NCBI GenBank assembly: GCA_963741135.1
Contig: CAVUHC010000001.1
Coordinates: 62,001 to 126,000, forward strand
Direction: 5' to 3'
Origin: Gp6-AA40 sp963741135
GTDB lineage: Bacteria; Acidobacteriota; Vicinamibacteria; Vicinamibacterales; UBA2999
DNA length: 64,000 nt
Shown: in pieces, positions 56,294-64,000 of the stretch
Position numbering within the stretch: position 1 is the first letter of the stretch
Layout of the letters: each line of letters begins with the position of its first letter
Position numbers and translations under genes: made by a program
The notes under the pieces: generated by a model
The model's database searches: none
What the model saw: only the letters and a program-made list of their open reading frames with translations
What the model was told of the DNA's origin: nothing

Positions 56294-57973
56294 CTATCGT
56301 GTGTGTTGCACGCTCGGCGCGATGTGCACGAGCGCCTCGGTGAGTACACGTCCTTGCGCGCCAGGAAGTGTCACGCCGGAGAGAGATGCGAGCGTCGGCG
56401 CCACATCCGCGGGGCTGGCGGGCTCCGGATACTCACCAGGCGCGATCCCTTTTCCCATGAACAGCAGCGGCACGCGCGTATCGAACTCGTACGACGTACC
56501 GTGCGTCGTGGCACCGACATACATCAGCCAGTACGGCCGGAGCACAACCGTCATGTCGCCACTTCGTTCGCAATCGTAGCTGTGGGCGAGGCGCCGTCCG
56601 ATCGGATCGTCGTCGAACTGATTCGCTTCGATTCGGTCGCGCGTGTAGACGTCCAACACGCCAGGAATTGCTTGCACGCTCCGACGAACGGCGGAGCGAG
56701 CTGCAGGATTACTCAGCATACGTTCAAAGGCGTCGTCCTTGAGGTAGATCTCGCCACCGACGATACCCGCGACGTAACGGCCCTGACCAAGCGTCCGCTG
56801 GAGGGACGTTTCGATGGCGGTCGTAACATCAACCATCGCCACTCTTCCCGCGTCCACTCCTGCCGCTTTCATCCGTTCCGGAATCGGTGAGACCCCATGG
56901 TCGGAGGTGAGAGCTACCGTGTAGCTGTCCGGGCCGACGAGGCGATCGAGACCCGCGAGGAAGACACCGAGCGTCCGATCGAGACGGATGAGGACGTCCT
57001 GAATCTCATGGCTCTCGGGGCCGAACTCGTGTCCCACCCTGTCGAGCGCTGAGAAGCCGATGGCAATCAGATCCGTCTGTTCGCCCTGGCCGAAACGCAT
57101 GCGCGTCGCCACGTCGAGCGCCATCTCAGATAGGTACTCGTCGGAGTACGGGCTGCTCTGCCACTGGGCATAGAACGCGCGGTCAGGTCCGTTCGACGCG
57201 CCTCGCAGCGAGTGCGGAAACGTGGCGGTCTTGCCCACAGACGCGTGGACGCCAATGGCAGGAGCTTCGTAGAGGTACGCGCTCGAAGGCAACGTCCGCT
57301 CCCAGCTCTTGCCATAGTCGTCCTCAACGGGATGGCGCCCTATGAACGCTGCTACCTCTGGGACTGGGGCACTTGAGAACGCCGTCGATGTGACCCAGGT
57401 GCCGGAGTCGTCAAACCAGGTTACGGCGTCTGGTCGGCGCCCAGCCAGCGGGATGGCGGCGCGGGCCTTCAACGAGAACCCGATAACGCGCGCGGAGGGG
57501 CTGAGTTGCACGCGAAGCTCGTCCGCCAGCGTCGAGGTGCGCAAGGCCGCCGCGCTGTCGCCGTAGCCGGGGACGGGCTTGCCGTACGACACCACCGCGG
57601 TGGAGGTGTCCCGGGTGCATGTGACCTCGGCCTGTCGCTGGCGATCCCACCACGTGTTCATCACCATGCCGTGTGTCGATGGCAAATTGCCGGTCGCGAT
57701 CGTGGCGTGGCCGGGGCACGTTACAGTGTCGAAATACGGGTAGTCGACTCGACGGAACCGGGCGCCATTGGTGAGGAGGCGGTGCAAGCCACCGGTCCAC
57801 TGGTACTGGAACTTATCGATATAGTCGCCGCGGAACTGGTCGACCACGAGCAGCACGATCAGTCTCGGCCGTGGCTGCTGGGCCCGCAGGGGCGTGGCGA
57901 CCAAAGCCGTTACGAGTGCGACGATCAGGATCTTCAGCGTTCTGACCACCACTCTTTTTACCGAAGCTGACAT
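56294..57973 (-). CDS. Alkaline phosphatase, PafA-like (type I phosphodiesterase superfamily)
   Basis: About 559 residues. Signal peptide VVVRTLKILIVALVTALVAT. QPRPRLIVLLVVDQFRGDYI (first metal Asp), YFDTVTCPGHATIATGNLPS with the nucleophile Thr in TCPGHA, LIAIGFSALDRVGHEFGPES (DxxxH metal site), VALTSDHGVSPIPERMKAAG (DHG) and THGTSYEFDTRVPLLFMGKG. PafA-type enzymes use Thr and Zn2+ and are phosphate-insensitive periplasmic phosphatases. Start ATG 57973; an earlier in-frame start at 58018 would lie across the PHO-like motif. The motif at 57998-58013 is 25 bases upstream. Confidence 0.9.
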   Translation of the reverse strand: MSASVKRVVVRTLKILIVALVTALVATPLRAQQPRPRLIVLLVVDQFRGDYIDKFQYQWTGGLHRLLTNGARFRRVDYPYFDTVTCPGHATIATGNLPSTHGMVMNTWWDRQRQAEVTCTRDTSTAVVSYGKPVPGYGDSAAALRTSTLADELRVQLSPSARVIGFSLKARAAIPLAGRRPDAVTWFDDSGTWVTSTAFSSAPVPEVAAFIGRHPVEDDYGKSWERTLPSSAYLYEAPAIGVHASVGKTATFPHSLRGASNGPDRAFYAQWQSSPYSDEYLSEMALDVATRMRFGQGEQTDLIAIGFSALDRVGHEFGPESHEIQDVLIRLDRTLGVFLAGLDRLVGPDSYTVALTSDHGVSPIPERMKAAGVDAGRVAMVDVTTAIETSLQRTLGQGRYVAGIVGGEIYLKDDAFERMLSNPAARSAVRRSVQAIPGVLDVYTRDRIEANQFDDDPIGRRLAHSYDCERSGDMTVVLRPYWLMYVGATTHGTSYEFDTRVPLLFMGKGIAPGEYPEPASPADVAPTLASLSGVTLPGAQGRVLTEALVHIAPSVQHTR

Positions 57974-57997
57974 CACAAGCCTTTTTACCGGGCCAAC

Positions 57998-58013
57998 ATC
58001 ACAAACGTGTAAC
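57998..58013. promoter_or_regulatory. PHO-box-like direct repeat upstream of the PafA-like phosphatase
   Basis: Minus strand GTTACACGTTTGTGAT: GTTAC and GTGAT 11 bases apart. A further gtgat lies 26 bases downstream. Confidence 0.5.
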
Positions 58014-58039
58014 GTCACGAAGCCGTTGCATGCGCGACG

Positions 58040-58273
58040 CTAGTCGGCGCGGATGAAGGACGCGTTGCGCGATTGAACCAGAAAGCGCGTCTCGACCAGG
58101 GCCGCAAGGACAGCGTCGCACAACGCTCGATCGATCGCCCACAACCGCTGAGCCTGGGCGAGTGTCAGACGCAGTCCAGGCATCTCCATAAACTCTGCCT
58201 TCGCCCTGCCGAGCGCTGCGGCGAATGTGTCGTCGGCGGGATCGTGTGCGTTCGTTTCAGGATTGGCATTCAT
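58040..58273 (-). CDS. Small protein of unknown function, helix-turn-helix-like
   Basis: 77 residues: acidic Asn/Asp-rich N-terminus, then AAALGRAKAEFMEMPGLRLT and LAQAQRLWAIDRALCDAVLA, followed by LVETRFLVQS. The Leu/Ala-rich pattern looks like a small winged helix and similar short reading frames accompany many acidobacterial genes, but I do not recognise a named family. Start ATG 58273. 67 bases upstream of the phosphatase start on the same strand, so it may be the first gene of that transcript. Confidence 0.65.
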   Translation of the reverse strand: MNANPETNAHDPADDTFAAALGRAKAEFMEMPGLRLTLAQAQRLWAIDRALCDAVLAALVETRFLVQSRNASFIRAD

Positions 58274-58417
58274 GACGTTCGTCCTTACAGCGGGAGTGAC
58301 CCGGCCGCTGCACGAACAACGCTACCCGCCCCGCGTGTCGGTAGCGTGTCGCCCGCGTGAAATCGAAACCTCCCTGCGGCGCTGGACCACCAGCATTGCT
58401 CCTCACGCTGTCATACG

Positions 58418-58451
58418 AAAAGACGGGCCAGGCGCGGTCGCCTGACCCGTC
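58418..58451 (-). terminator. Rho-independent terminator of the unknown gene 58464-59213
   Basis: Near-perfect stem GACGGGTCAGGCG/CGCCTGGCCCGTC followed by TTTT on the minus strand, 12 bases after the stop. Confidence 0.85.
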
Positions 58452-58463
58452 ACGACCATGGGT

Positions 58464-59213
58464 TCATGCGTTAGTCGCCTGCGGTGCGGTTGGCGTGAGT
58501 GCCCCGCCGGCTGATGGTGGTGTCGCCGCCGCGCCAGTGGCAACCGCCACGGAGGGCACGGTGCTGGCCCTCTTCGTACCACCGTAGTGCTCGATTCGCC
58601 GTGCGACCGCCCAGCTTGCCGTCGCCGCCGCATCGTCACCGAGCACATTGCCGACGATTGCGTCCAGCCGCTGGACGGCGGCAAGACCCGATTCGAGCGC
58701 GGCGTTCATCGACGCACGTGACGATGCGTTCAGCTCTTTCCGGGCCTCACGCTCGTGCAGCACCTGCTCAAAGCCCGCGATCTTCGCCTTCAACTGCGCG
58801 ACGAAGTCCTCGGGCATGCCGTGCGCGATGAACTGGCTGGCGAGCGGTTCGGCATCGCGTGCGAACGCCCGTGCCGCGTTCATGATCCCCCGCCGTCCCT
58901 GCGCCTTGGTCACGCGGAACCGATCCTCCGCGCCGGGGGTATCGAGCGCCACCGCCCGTCCGGTGCGGCTCATCGCCTCAACCATCTCGACGAGTGCCCG
59001 GTACGCGGCTGTGTCGGTGCTCGCGCCGCCGCGCGCTCCACGGCGGCTCGAGAACTCGGTTGCGGCATGCTGATTCAAGTTGTTCACGGCCGCGTCCACG
59101 GCCGCAAACGCCTCTCCTCCCCGCGTGGACTTGGGGAACCGATCGCCTCGCGCAAGTCCAAAGTCACGGACCCGCACGAGCATTTCGTGTCTACGTTTTT
59201 CGCTAGTCGTCAT
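58464..59213 (-). CDS. Protein of unknown function, helical
   Basis: 249 residues. Start ATG 59213 (MTTSEKRRHEMLVRVRDFGL). Predominantly helical, Ala- and Arg-rich, without signal peptide or membrane segment. Two segments stand out: YRALVEMVEAMSRTGRAVAL and IAGFEQVLHEREARKELNAS. The C-terminal 40 residues are Ala/Thr/Pro-rich and probably disordered. No family recognised. Terminator follows. Downstream of the winged-helix/TPR regulator on the same strand, so it may be a target or partner of it. Confidence 0.7.
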   Translation of the reverse strand: MTTSEKRRHEMLVRVRDFGLARGDRFPKSTRGGEAFAAVDAAVNNLNQHAATEFSSRRGARGGASTDTAAYRALVEMVEAMSRTGRAVALDTPGAEDRFRVTKAQGRRGIMNAARAFARDAEPLASQFIAHGMPEDFVAQLKAKIAGFEQVLHEREARKELNASSRASMNAALESGLAAVQRLDAIVGNVLGDDAAATASWAVARRIEHYGGTKRASTVPSVAVATGAAATPPSAGGALTPTAPQATNA

Positions 59214-59328
59214 ATCGCTATCCTCCTTGAGGCTGAATTGCCTCGTTGACGGGCCTATCCTCGATCGGCCGGGCGGAGGAAGTCCTTACCTGCGGACTGA
59301 AGAATCCTTGAAAGGTCTTGAAAGTGCG

Positions 59329-60801
59329 CTAGGCAGCGCCCTGCCGGAGCGTCGCGAGCGTCTGCGCCCACTCCTCGCGATGCGCGGTGACGTGCAGCAG
59401 CGGGTCGACGGGCAACAGCCATCCCGCCGAACCGGGCTCCGCCCTGGCCAGCGCATCGCCACACGCCCGCGCCGCGGCGTCATGCTTACCAGCCACCGCG
59501 AGGATCGCCGCCTGTGCGATTGCGCTGTCAACGGCTTGTCCGCCGAAGCCTGGGCGAAGGCTGGGGTTCGCGCCGCGGAAATTGGCCGCCGCCTGCGGTG
59601 GCGGGGAGATCGCCGCCAGGCCGATCGCGGCCAGCGCATGGCTCGGCATGCGTGTGAGCGCCTCGTGAAACGCCGCTTCTGCGTCGCCGCGGCGACCCTG
59701 GCGAAGGCATAGCGCGCCCCGCGCGTACCAGGTGGTCGCGGCGCATTCACGTGCGTACAGGTGGCCGTCATCGATGTCCGCGAGCTCGCGCGCACACTCT
59801 TCGAGCGCGTCGTCGACTGCGCCGCGTGCGCCGAGCACGAGGCCGTACAGGAGGTGCAAGCCCACGGCATGGAATCGCTTCGCGCCGTGGCGTTGCGCGT
59901 CCTGCGCCGCGCATCCGTCGCGCAGGTGCTTGATCGCCGCGTCAAACGCCTGGCGGGCGACAAACACCGTCGCGGCGAACCAGTGCGCAAGTGCGAGCTC
60001 AGGACACAGCGTCAACACCCGTTGCGCGGCCCGAACGCGCTGGTCGCCCCAGCTCACGAATGCGAGGCGCAGGGAATGCTGCCAGACGTCCGGTTCGAGC
60101 GTCAGGGCGTTGCGCGCCGCAGCGATTGCCTCCGAGTGATTTCCAGTGCGATTGAGCACGAATGCGAAGGTGCTCCACGCTTCGCCGGACGAGGGATCGA
60201 GCCGGCAGGCCTGGCGTGCGTGACGGTCCGCCTGCTGCAACGACGCTACATCGGGAGCGGCGTTCGTTCGCGTCGATTCGAACGCAAGCACACAAGCGTT
60301 CGCCATGCCGATATGCGCGGCGGGATTGTCGGGCGTGGCGCGCAACGCATCGTCGAACGCCTGCCGCGCCCGGACCACCGCGTGACGATCCAGGGTCTCG
60401 AGCGCCGCCCGTCCCTCAACGAACGCGCGATATGGCGCGAGCAGCGCGTCGAGCGCAATATTCGACTGGCGCGGTTTGCCGCGTTCAACGGCCGCCACGA
60501 ACCGGTAGCCAAGCCGCACTTGGGTCTCGATGTAGGGGGAGCCGTCCGGCTGGCTGCCTAGGGTCTTTCGCAGATTCCAGATGGCGCGTTCGATGGTGTT
60601 GTCGGTGATGGGCACATCCCGCCAGATGCCCGCCATGAGCGCCTCTTTGGAGACGATGTGGCCGGCATTGGACGCCAGCAGTACGAGGACGTCCGCGTGC
60701 CGGTCGGGCAGCGCGACGGGCTCGCGTCCGCGCAGCAGACGACGATGGGCCGAATCAAGCTCGAAGGGGCCAAAGCGGTAGACGTCGCTTCCGCCATGCA
60801 T
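59329..60801 (-). CDS. Winged-helix transcription regulator fused to TPR-like repeats (CadC/ToxR-like, soluble)
   Basis: 490 residues. The N-terminal OmpR-type wHTH (YRFGPFELDSAHRRLLRGRE, DNTIERAIWNLRKTLGSQPD, YIETQVRLGYRFVAAVERG) is as in CadC. No membrane helix follows; the rest is tetratricopeptide-like (AFDDALRATPDNPAAHIGMA, ARQACRLDPSSGEAWSTFAF, AARNALTLEPDVWQHSLRLA). Typical of acidobacterial regulators. A short repeat is inserted in frame near 59537-59575 (NPSLRPGFGGQAVDSAIA). Start ATG 60801. The function of the fusion is unknown; it probably senses a protein ligand through its repeats. Confidence 0.85.
   Translation of the reverse strand: MHGGSDVYRFGPFELDSAHRRLLRGREPVALPDRHADVLVLLASNAGHIVSKEALMAGIWRDVPITDNTIERAIWNLRKTLGSQPDGSPYIETQVRLGYRFVAAVERGKPRQSNIALDALLAPYRAFVEGRAALETLDRHAVVRARQAFDDALRATPDNPAAHIGMANACVLAFESTRTNAAPDVASLQQADRHARQACRLDPSSGEAWSTFAFVLNRTGNHSEAIAAARNALTLEPDVWQHSLRLAFVSWGDQRVRAAQRVLTLCPELALAHWFAATVFVARQAFDAAIKHLRDGCAAQDAQRHGAKRFHAVGLHLLYGLVLGARGAVDDALEECARELADIDDGHLYARECAATTWYARGALCLRQGRRGDAEAAFHEALTRMPSHALAAIGLAAISPPPQAAANFRGANPSLRPGFGGQAVDSAIAQAAILAVAGKHDAAARACGDALARAEPGSAGWLLPVDPLLHVTAHREEWAQTLATLRQGAA
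59537..59575. repeat. Dispersed repeat (family D) inside the wHTH-TPR gene
   Basis: Plus strand ggcttgtccgccgaagcctgggcgaaggctgggg. In the gene it reads PSLRPGFGGQAVD between two TPR helices. It resembles a dispersed GC-rich repeat I associate with Acidobacteriota genomes; only one clear copy is in the window. Confidence 0.45.
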
Positions 60802-61112
60802 GATCGAACGCGCCGATTATGCGGGTGTGAACGGTGAATTAGGAGCGATTTGCCGCGGGAGATGCACACTTTTTGAGACGATCCTGTTGCTTCAAGGGAG
60901 TGACGCCTCGCCGTCGTGCTGTGACGTCAAGCGTTGACGCGTAGATGCGACGCTGATGGACTGGACTGCCTCCCTTCGGCGCAGAAATGCTGTCCTCAAC
61001 AATGGAAATGCTTACCTTTCGGGTCCACGAGGCCTCCGTGAGCCCAGAAGCGCATCACTGCGGCGGCTGTTTGCGTCGCTACGGACTCGTGAGGGTTGGC
61101 TCGCGGCCCTGA
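60802..61112. other. Intergenic region between regulator and aquaporin
   Basis: 310 bases between two minus-strand genes. It should hold the promoter of the wHTH-TPR gene. I see no hairpin with T run, no PHO-like pair and no credible small gene. Confidence 0.35.
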
Positions 61113-61808
61113 TCAGTTCTGCCGAGGCAGTACTACGTCAGGTGCGGACTCTGGCAGCGAAGGCAGGAGCCATCGGAACAGCAACGTCGCCGCGGCAGCT
61201 CCTGTCAGCTCGGCGGCCCAGAACATGGGGACGTCCTGCGGTCGTATCCCCGCGAATGTGTTCGTGAACGCCCGCGCCAATGTCACAGCAGGATTGGCGA
61301 AGGACGTTGATGCCGTGAACCAATAGGCAGCAACGATGTACGAGGCCACTGCGAATGGCACGGCCGAAGATCTTCTGCGTGAACATCCCCAAATCACGGC
61401 GAGCAGCCCAAACGTCGCAATTGCTTCGCTGAAGGCCTGTGCCCCTCCATTCCTTACGTGAGTGGAGAATGCGTACGCCGGTTCATCGAACATCACGTCC
61501 GCAACGCCGACTCCCGCAAAGGCTCCAAAGAACTGAGCGAGCACGTAAATCAACGCCTCGCCCCATGACAAGCCTCCTTGCGATGCATCGGCGATCGAGA
61601 CAGCCGGATTGAAATGCGCGCCGGAAATTGGACCAAAGGTCAGGATCAGCGCGATGAGTGCGCCGCCTGTGGCGATCGAGTTCGCGAGGAGGGCGATGGC
61701 AACGTTTCCGGAAGAAAGTCTGTCACCCATGATTCCCGACCCCACCACCGCAGCGAGCAGGAGGGCCGTGCCGAAGAACTCGGCGGTCGCACGTCGTCTC
61801 AAATCCAT
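61113..61808 (-). CDS. MIP family aquaporin/aquaglyceroporin
   Basis: 231 residues, six helices. The two half-helix motifs are ISGAHFNPAVSIADASQGG and TSFANPAVTLARAFTNTFAG (NPA and NPA). EFFGTALLLAAVVGSGIM and FALVTASYIVAAYWFT-like segments are usual. The group resembles AqpS-type channels, which in arsenic operons export methylated or trivalent arsenic. The ArsC-like gene in the phosphate region is 9.5 kb away, so a link is only a guess. Could also be a water/glycerol channel. Start ATG 61808. Confidence 0.85.
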   Translation of the reverse strand: MDLRRRATAEFFGTALLLAAVVGSGIMGDRLSSGNVAIALLANSIATGGALIALILTFGPISGAHFNPAVSIADASQGGLSWGEALIYVLAQFFGAFAGVGVADVMFDEPAYAFSTHVRNGGAQAFSEAIATFGLLAVIWGCSRRRSSAVPFAVASYIVAAYWFTASTSFANPAVTLARAFTNTFAGIRPQDVPMFWAAELTGAAAATLLFRWLLPSLPESAPDVVLPRQN

Positions 61809-61865
61809 TCCTGAAACCTATCGAGGCAGCAAATTATAGATGGCTCGGGTCAATCAGACGTCACT

Positions 61866-62612
61866 TCACGCGGCCCATGATCCGTTGCGAAAGAGCGTCA
61901 GCGCGACGTCGACGTTGCTCTTCAATGCCTGCTTGACGGCGGGCCACGTCTTCTCGCAACGCACCAGCGTCTTCCACGAGTAGAGGTGCTTCGGCTTGTG
62001 GAAGTCGCTGTTCGCGACGTACGGAAAATGTTTGAGGCTGGTCACCGGAAACAGATCGTCGCGGTTGGCCGCTTCCCACACATCCACCAGATCCGACAGT
62101 TCGTCGCGGTGATCCCACAAGTAGCAGGTACTGATTTCGAACCGGCGCGGAGCCCGGTGGTGCGGATGACACGCGACGCTCAGGGCGCCCTGGCGTCGAA
62201 TTTCGCGGAGGATGGCATCAGCCGACTGATCGGCGCTGATGAACTTCTTGATGTCGAGCGCGATGATGTGGGAGTTCTTGCGTCCGCGGAGACGATTCTG
62301 CGTGACCTCCGCACCAGAGACAAGCAGCAGGCCGTACTGCTGCATCGCCCGCGCCGCCTGGGTGCGGATGTCGGCGAGGTACCCCTCGAACTCCTCCTCG
62401 CGGACCCCGAAGGCGCGGCGTCCCAGCGTAGCAATCCGTCCGGCGCGCGCAAGCAGGTCCTTCTTCATCAGGATGTGATCGGTAATCGCGATCACGTCGA
62501 ACTTCCCCGTCGACCCGTACAGGTCCACTACCTCCGCGATCGTCAGCTTCCCGTCGCTCCAGCGCGTGTGGACGTGAAAGTCGCAGAGCAGGAATGGTTC
62601 GTACCCGGGCAT
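61866..62612 (-). CDS. PHP-domain metal-dependent phosphoesterase
   Basis: 248 residues. FLLCDFHVHTRWSDGKLTIA (HxH), FDVIAITDHILMKKDLLARA (TDH), LLVSGAEVTQNRL, ALSVACHPHHRAPRRFEIST (HxH) and YVANSDFHKPKHLYSWKTL (DFH) form the trinuclear metal site of the PHP family. It could be a phosphoesterase acting on sugar phosphates or nucleotides. Start overlaps the glycosyltransferase stop (ATGA), so the two are translationally coupled, which hints at a role in glycolipid or polysaccharide metabolism. Confidence 0.85.
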   Translation of the reverse strand: MPGYEPFLLCDFHVHTRWSDGKLTIAEVVDLYGSTGKFDVIAITDHILMKKDLLARAGRIATLGRRAFGVREEEFEGYLADIRTQAARAMQQYGLLLVSGAEVTQNRLRGRKNSHIIALDIKKFISADQSADAILREIRRQGALSVACHPHHRAPRRFEISTCYLWDHRDELSDLVDVWEAANRDDLFPVTSLKHFPYVANSDFHKPKHLYSWKTLVRCEKTWPAVKQALKSNVDVALTLFRNGSWAA

Positions 62613-63343
62613 CAGGTCCTCACGTCGAGGTGCACGGTATCCTTCGGCCGGTGGTGCAGCAGCTCGGACGTGAAATTCCGCACGTACAGACGGAACACCG
62701 CGCCTTTACCCATCGCCACGTAGCGGCGCGCGGACGTGTTCAGGTAACAATCGTGGAACAGCCCCACCTTGCCAATCGCAAACAGCCGCCGGCCGACATT
62801 GGTGTCTTCGCCGTGAAACTCGATCGAGGTGTCGAAGCCACCGATCCGCTCGAGCGCCTCCTTCCGGACGGCGAAATTGCCACCATAGAAGATCGTGCCG
62901 ATCCGGAGCAGGTGCTTGACCAGCAACTGCGTGGCCGGAGCCAGCGTGAAATCGTAGGCGCGGATCAACGCCCGCCCCGTCCAGTCCCAGTCGTAGTACC
63001 GATAGGGACCAGACAACGCGAGAAGCGCGGGGTCACGGTCGAATCGCCGTTCGATGCGCTCCAACCATGTCAGCGGTGCACGGCAGTCCGCATCGAGATA
63101 AATCAGAAGGTCGCCCCGCGCGTGACGGCGCCCCGTTTCACGCGCGACCACCAGGCCTTTGCGCGGCTCGTCCACCACACGCACGCGCGGGATCTGCGAC
63201 GCCACGAGGGGCGTCTCATCGGTGCTCGCATTGTTGATGACCAGAAGTTCGTCGGGGATCCGGGACTGGGCGAGAACGGAATGAAGGCAGGCCGGAAGAT
63301 AGCGCGCTTCATTATGCGCGCAGACAATGACGCTGATGGTCAT
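62612..63343 (-). CDS. Glycosyltransferase family 2
   Basis: 243 residues. MTISVIVCAHNEARYLPACL, LLVINNASTDETPLVASQIP (nucleotide-binding), HARGDLLIYLDADCRAPLTW (DxD as DAD) and GGFDTSIEFHGEDTNVGRRL (ED acceptor motif). GT-A fold, soluble; a hydrophobic helix at the end could associate with membrane. Start ATG 63343, preceded by aaggggatg. Coupled to the PHP gene. Substrate unknown. Confidence 0.88.
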   Translation of the reverse strand: MTISVIVCAHNEARYLPACLHSVLAQSRIPDELLVINNASTDETPLVASQIPRVRVVDEPRKGLVVARETGRRHARGDLLIYLDADCRAPLTWLERIERRFDRDPALLALSGPYRYYDWDWTGRALIRAYDFTLAPATQLLVKHLLRIGTIFYGGNFAVRKEALERIGGFDTSIEFHGEDTNVGRRLFAIGKVGLFHDCYLNTSARRYVAMGKGAVFRLYVRNFTSELLHHRPKDTVHLDVRT

Positions 63344-63520
63344 CCCCTTGACTCCGCCCGGACGAACCGGGCATCGTCGACGGTCAGCGCCATCGCTGCG
63401 CGAGTGGTGCGTCGAAACGCCGTGGTATACCCACGTGCATACTTGCACACTGTAAAGGGGTCGCGTGACGGCTAGATCTCGAACCCGCAACGGATGTGTT
63501 AAAAGAGGTCGAGTCGCCTG

Positions 63521-64000
63521 ATGAATGCGCCATTCGAGTTCTTTGGATCGCCGGAAGGCGCGAGCCGCGATGAGCTGCGCACACGCCTTCAGCGGCTGGA
63601 AACGCTGATCTCGCACGCCCCTGTGCCAATCGCGATTGCGCACGACCCCGGCTGCCGCGTGATTTCAGCGAATGCGGCCCTCGCCGAGCTCCTCGGTGTG
63701 CCCGCCGGCGCGAATATTTCGCTGACGCCGCCGCCCGGCGAACAGCCGCGGTACCGGATTCAGCGTGACGGCAAAGACATTCCGACCGACCAACTGCCGA
63801 TGCAGTACGCGATCGCGCATCGCACGTCCATCAGGAACGACATCGAAATCCTGCGGGCGGACGGAACAGTGCGATACATCCAGAACGACGTCGAGCCCTT
63901 GTACGCCGCGAACGGCGAGGTATCCGGGTGCGTCAGTGTGTGCGTCGATCTGACGGAGCAGAAGCGCGCCGAGCGTCAGCTCCTCGAGGCAGACCGGACG
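63521..64000 (+). CDS. PAS-domain protein (partial at window end)
   Basis: Starts at ATG 63521 (MNAPFEFFGSPEG) and runs off the window. A coiled segment (RDELRTRLQRLETLISHAP) leads into a PAS domain: VPIAIAHDPGCRVISANAAL, ELLGVPAG, DIEILRADGTVRYIQNDVEP and VSVCVDLTEQKRAERQLLEA (PAC end). Members of this type usually continue into a histidine kinase or a GGDEF domain; that part is not visible. The 177 bases upstream hold no convincing regulatory motif. The divergent GT2 gene is its neighbour. Confidence 0.82.
   Translation, partial: MNAPFEFFGSPEGASRDELRTRLQRLETLISHAPVPIAIAHDPGCRVISANAALAELLGVPAGANISLTPPPGEQPRYRIQRDGKDIPTDQLPMQYAIAHRTSIRNDIEILRADGTVRYIQNDVEPLYAANGEVSGCVSVCVDLTEQKRAERQLLEADRT

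Overview
The window looks like a chromosomal segment of a GC-rich, Gram-negative, non-phototrophic bacterium, most plausibly an Acidobacteriota of the Vicinamibacteria type. That placement is inference. It rests on an Oar-like TonB-dependent receptor with an N-terminal carboxypeptidase-regulatory domain, a winged-helix/TPR regulator, a PafA-like phosphatase, the ImuA-ImuB-DnaE2 set, high GC, and many short dispersed palindromic repeats. There is no rRNA, tRNA, CRISPR array, prophage or transposase that I can support.

Layout. (1) 1-17.1 kb is an exopolysaccharide region: two family-4 glycosyltransferases, a family-2 glycosyltransferase, a formyltransferase-like protein, a polysaccharide deacetylase, a secreted right-handed beta-helix protein, a secreted beta-propeller-like protein, a heparinase II/III protein, a lipoprotein, an AsnB-type amidotransferase, an AlgD/UGD-type nucleotide-sugar dehydrogenase and a VTT membrane protein. 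Almost every gene here is cut by frameshifts. Those I could resolve are single extra bases, so the genes are probably intact in the organism and the assembly is poor here. (2) 17.3-21.3 kb holds SpoIID, SET-domain, radical-SAM and phospholipase-D-like genes. (3) 21.4-28.5 kb is a tightly overlapping six-gene operon for a hydrogenase-4/complex-I-like membrane complex. Its large subunit has lost all Ni-ligating cysteines, so it is an 'Ehr' type complex and not a hydrogenase. (4) 28.6-34.8 kb has a ROK kinase, an orphan Tat-exported TRAP binding protein, a metallo-beta-lactamase-fold protein, and a Gfo/Idh-GMC-glyoxalase operon. (5) 35.4-41.5 kb is the mutagenic translesion operon imuA-imuB-dnaE2. 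(6) 41.6-44.7 kb has an MFS exporter, an outer-membrane barrel and a glycine-zipper protein. (7) 44.9-58 kb is a phosphate-starvation region: DUF47-Pit-PhoB-PhoR, PhoX, an ArsC-like phosphatase/reductase, a TonB receptor, an RMD1-like protein and a PafA-like phosphatase. Four of its promoters carry the same 11-bp-period direct repeat, which resembles PHO boxes. (8) 58-64 kb has two unknown proteins, a winged-helix/TPR regulator, an aquaporin, a PHP phosphoesterase, a glycosyltransferase and the start of a PAS sensor.

The most unusual thing in the window is a set of palindromic short-repeat elements. The main family is tandem heptamers (GGGATTC, GGGGATC, GGGGTTA types) in inverted pairs around a short spacer. 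They lie between genes and also in frame inside conserved enzymes: four times in dnaE2, twice in imuB, twice in a ROK kinase and once in a polysaccharide deacetylase. Because the unit is seven bases and the GGGATTC and GGGGATC types have no stop codon in any frame, they add a neutral heptapeptide whatever the phase. Stop-containing variants are found only between genes or antisense to a gene. Further families of cacggagac-like, cacgaagga-like and ggcagctggcag-like repeats behave in a similar way and even form the signal peptide or stop codon of genes.
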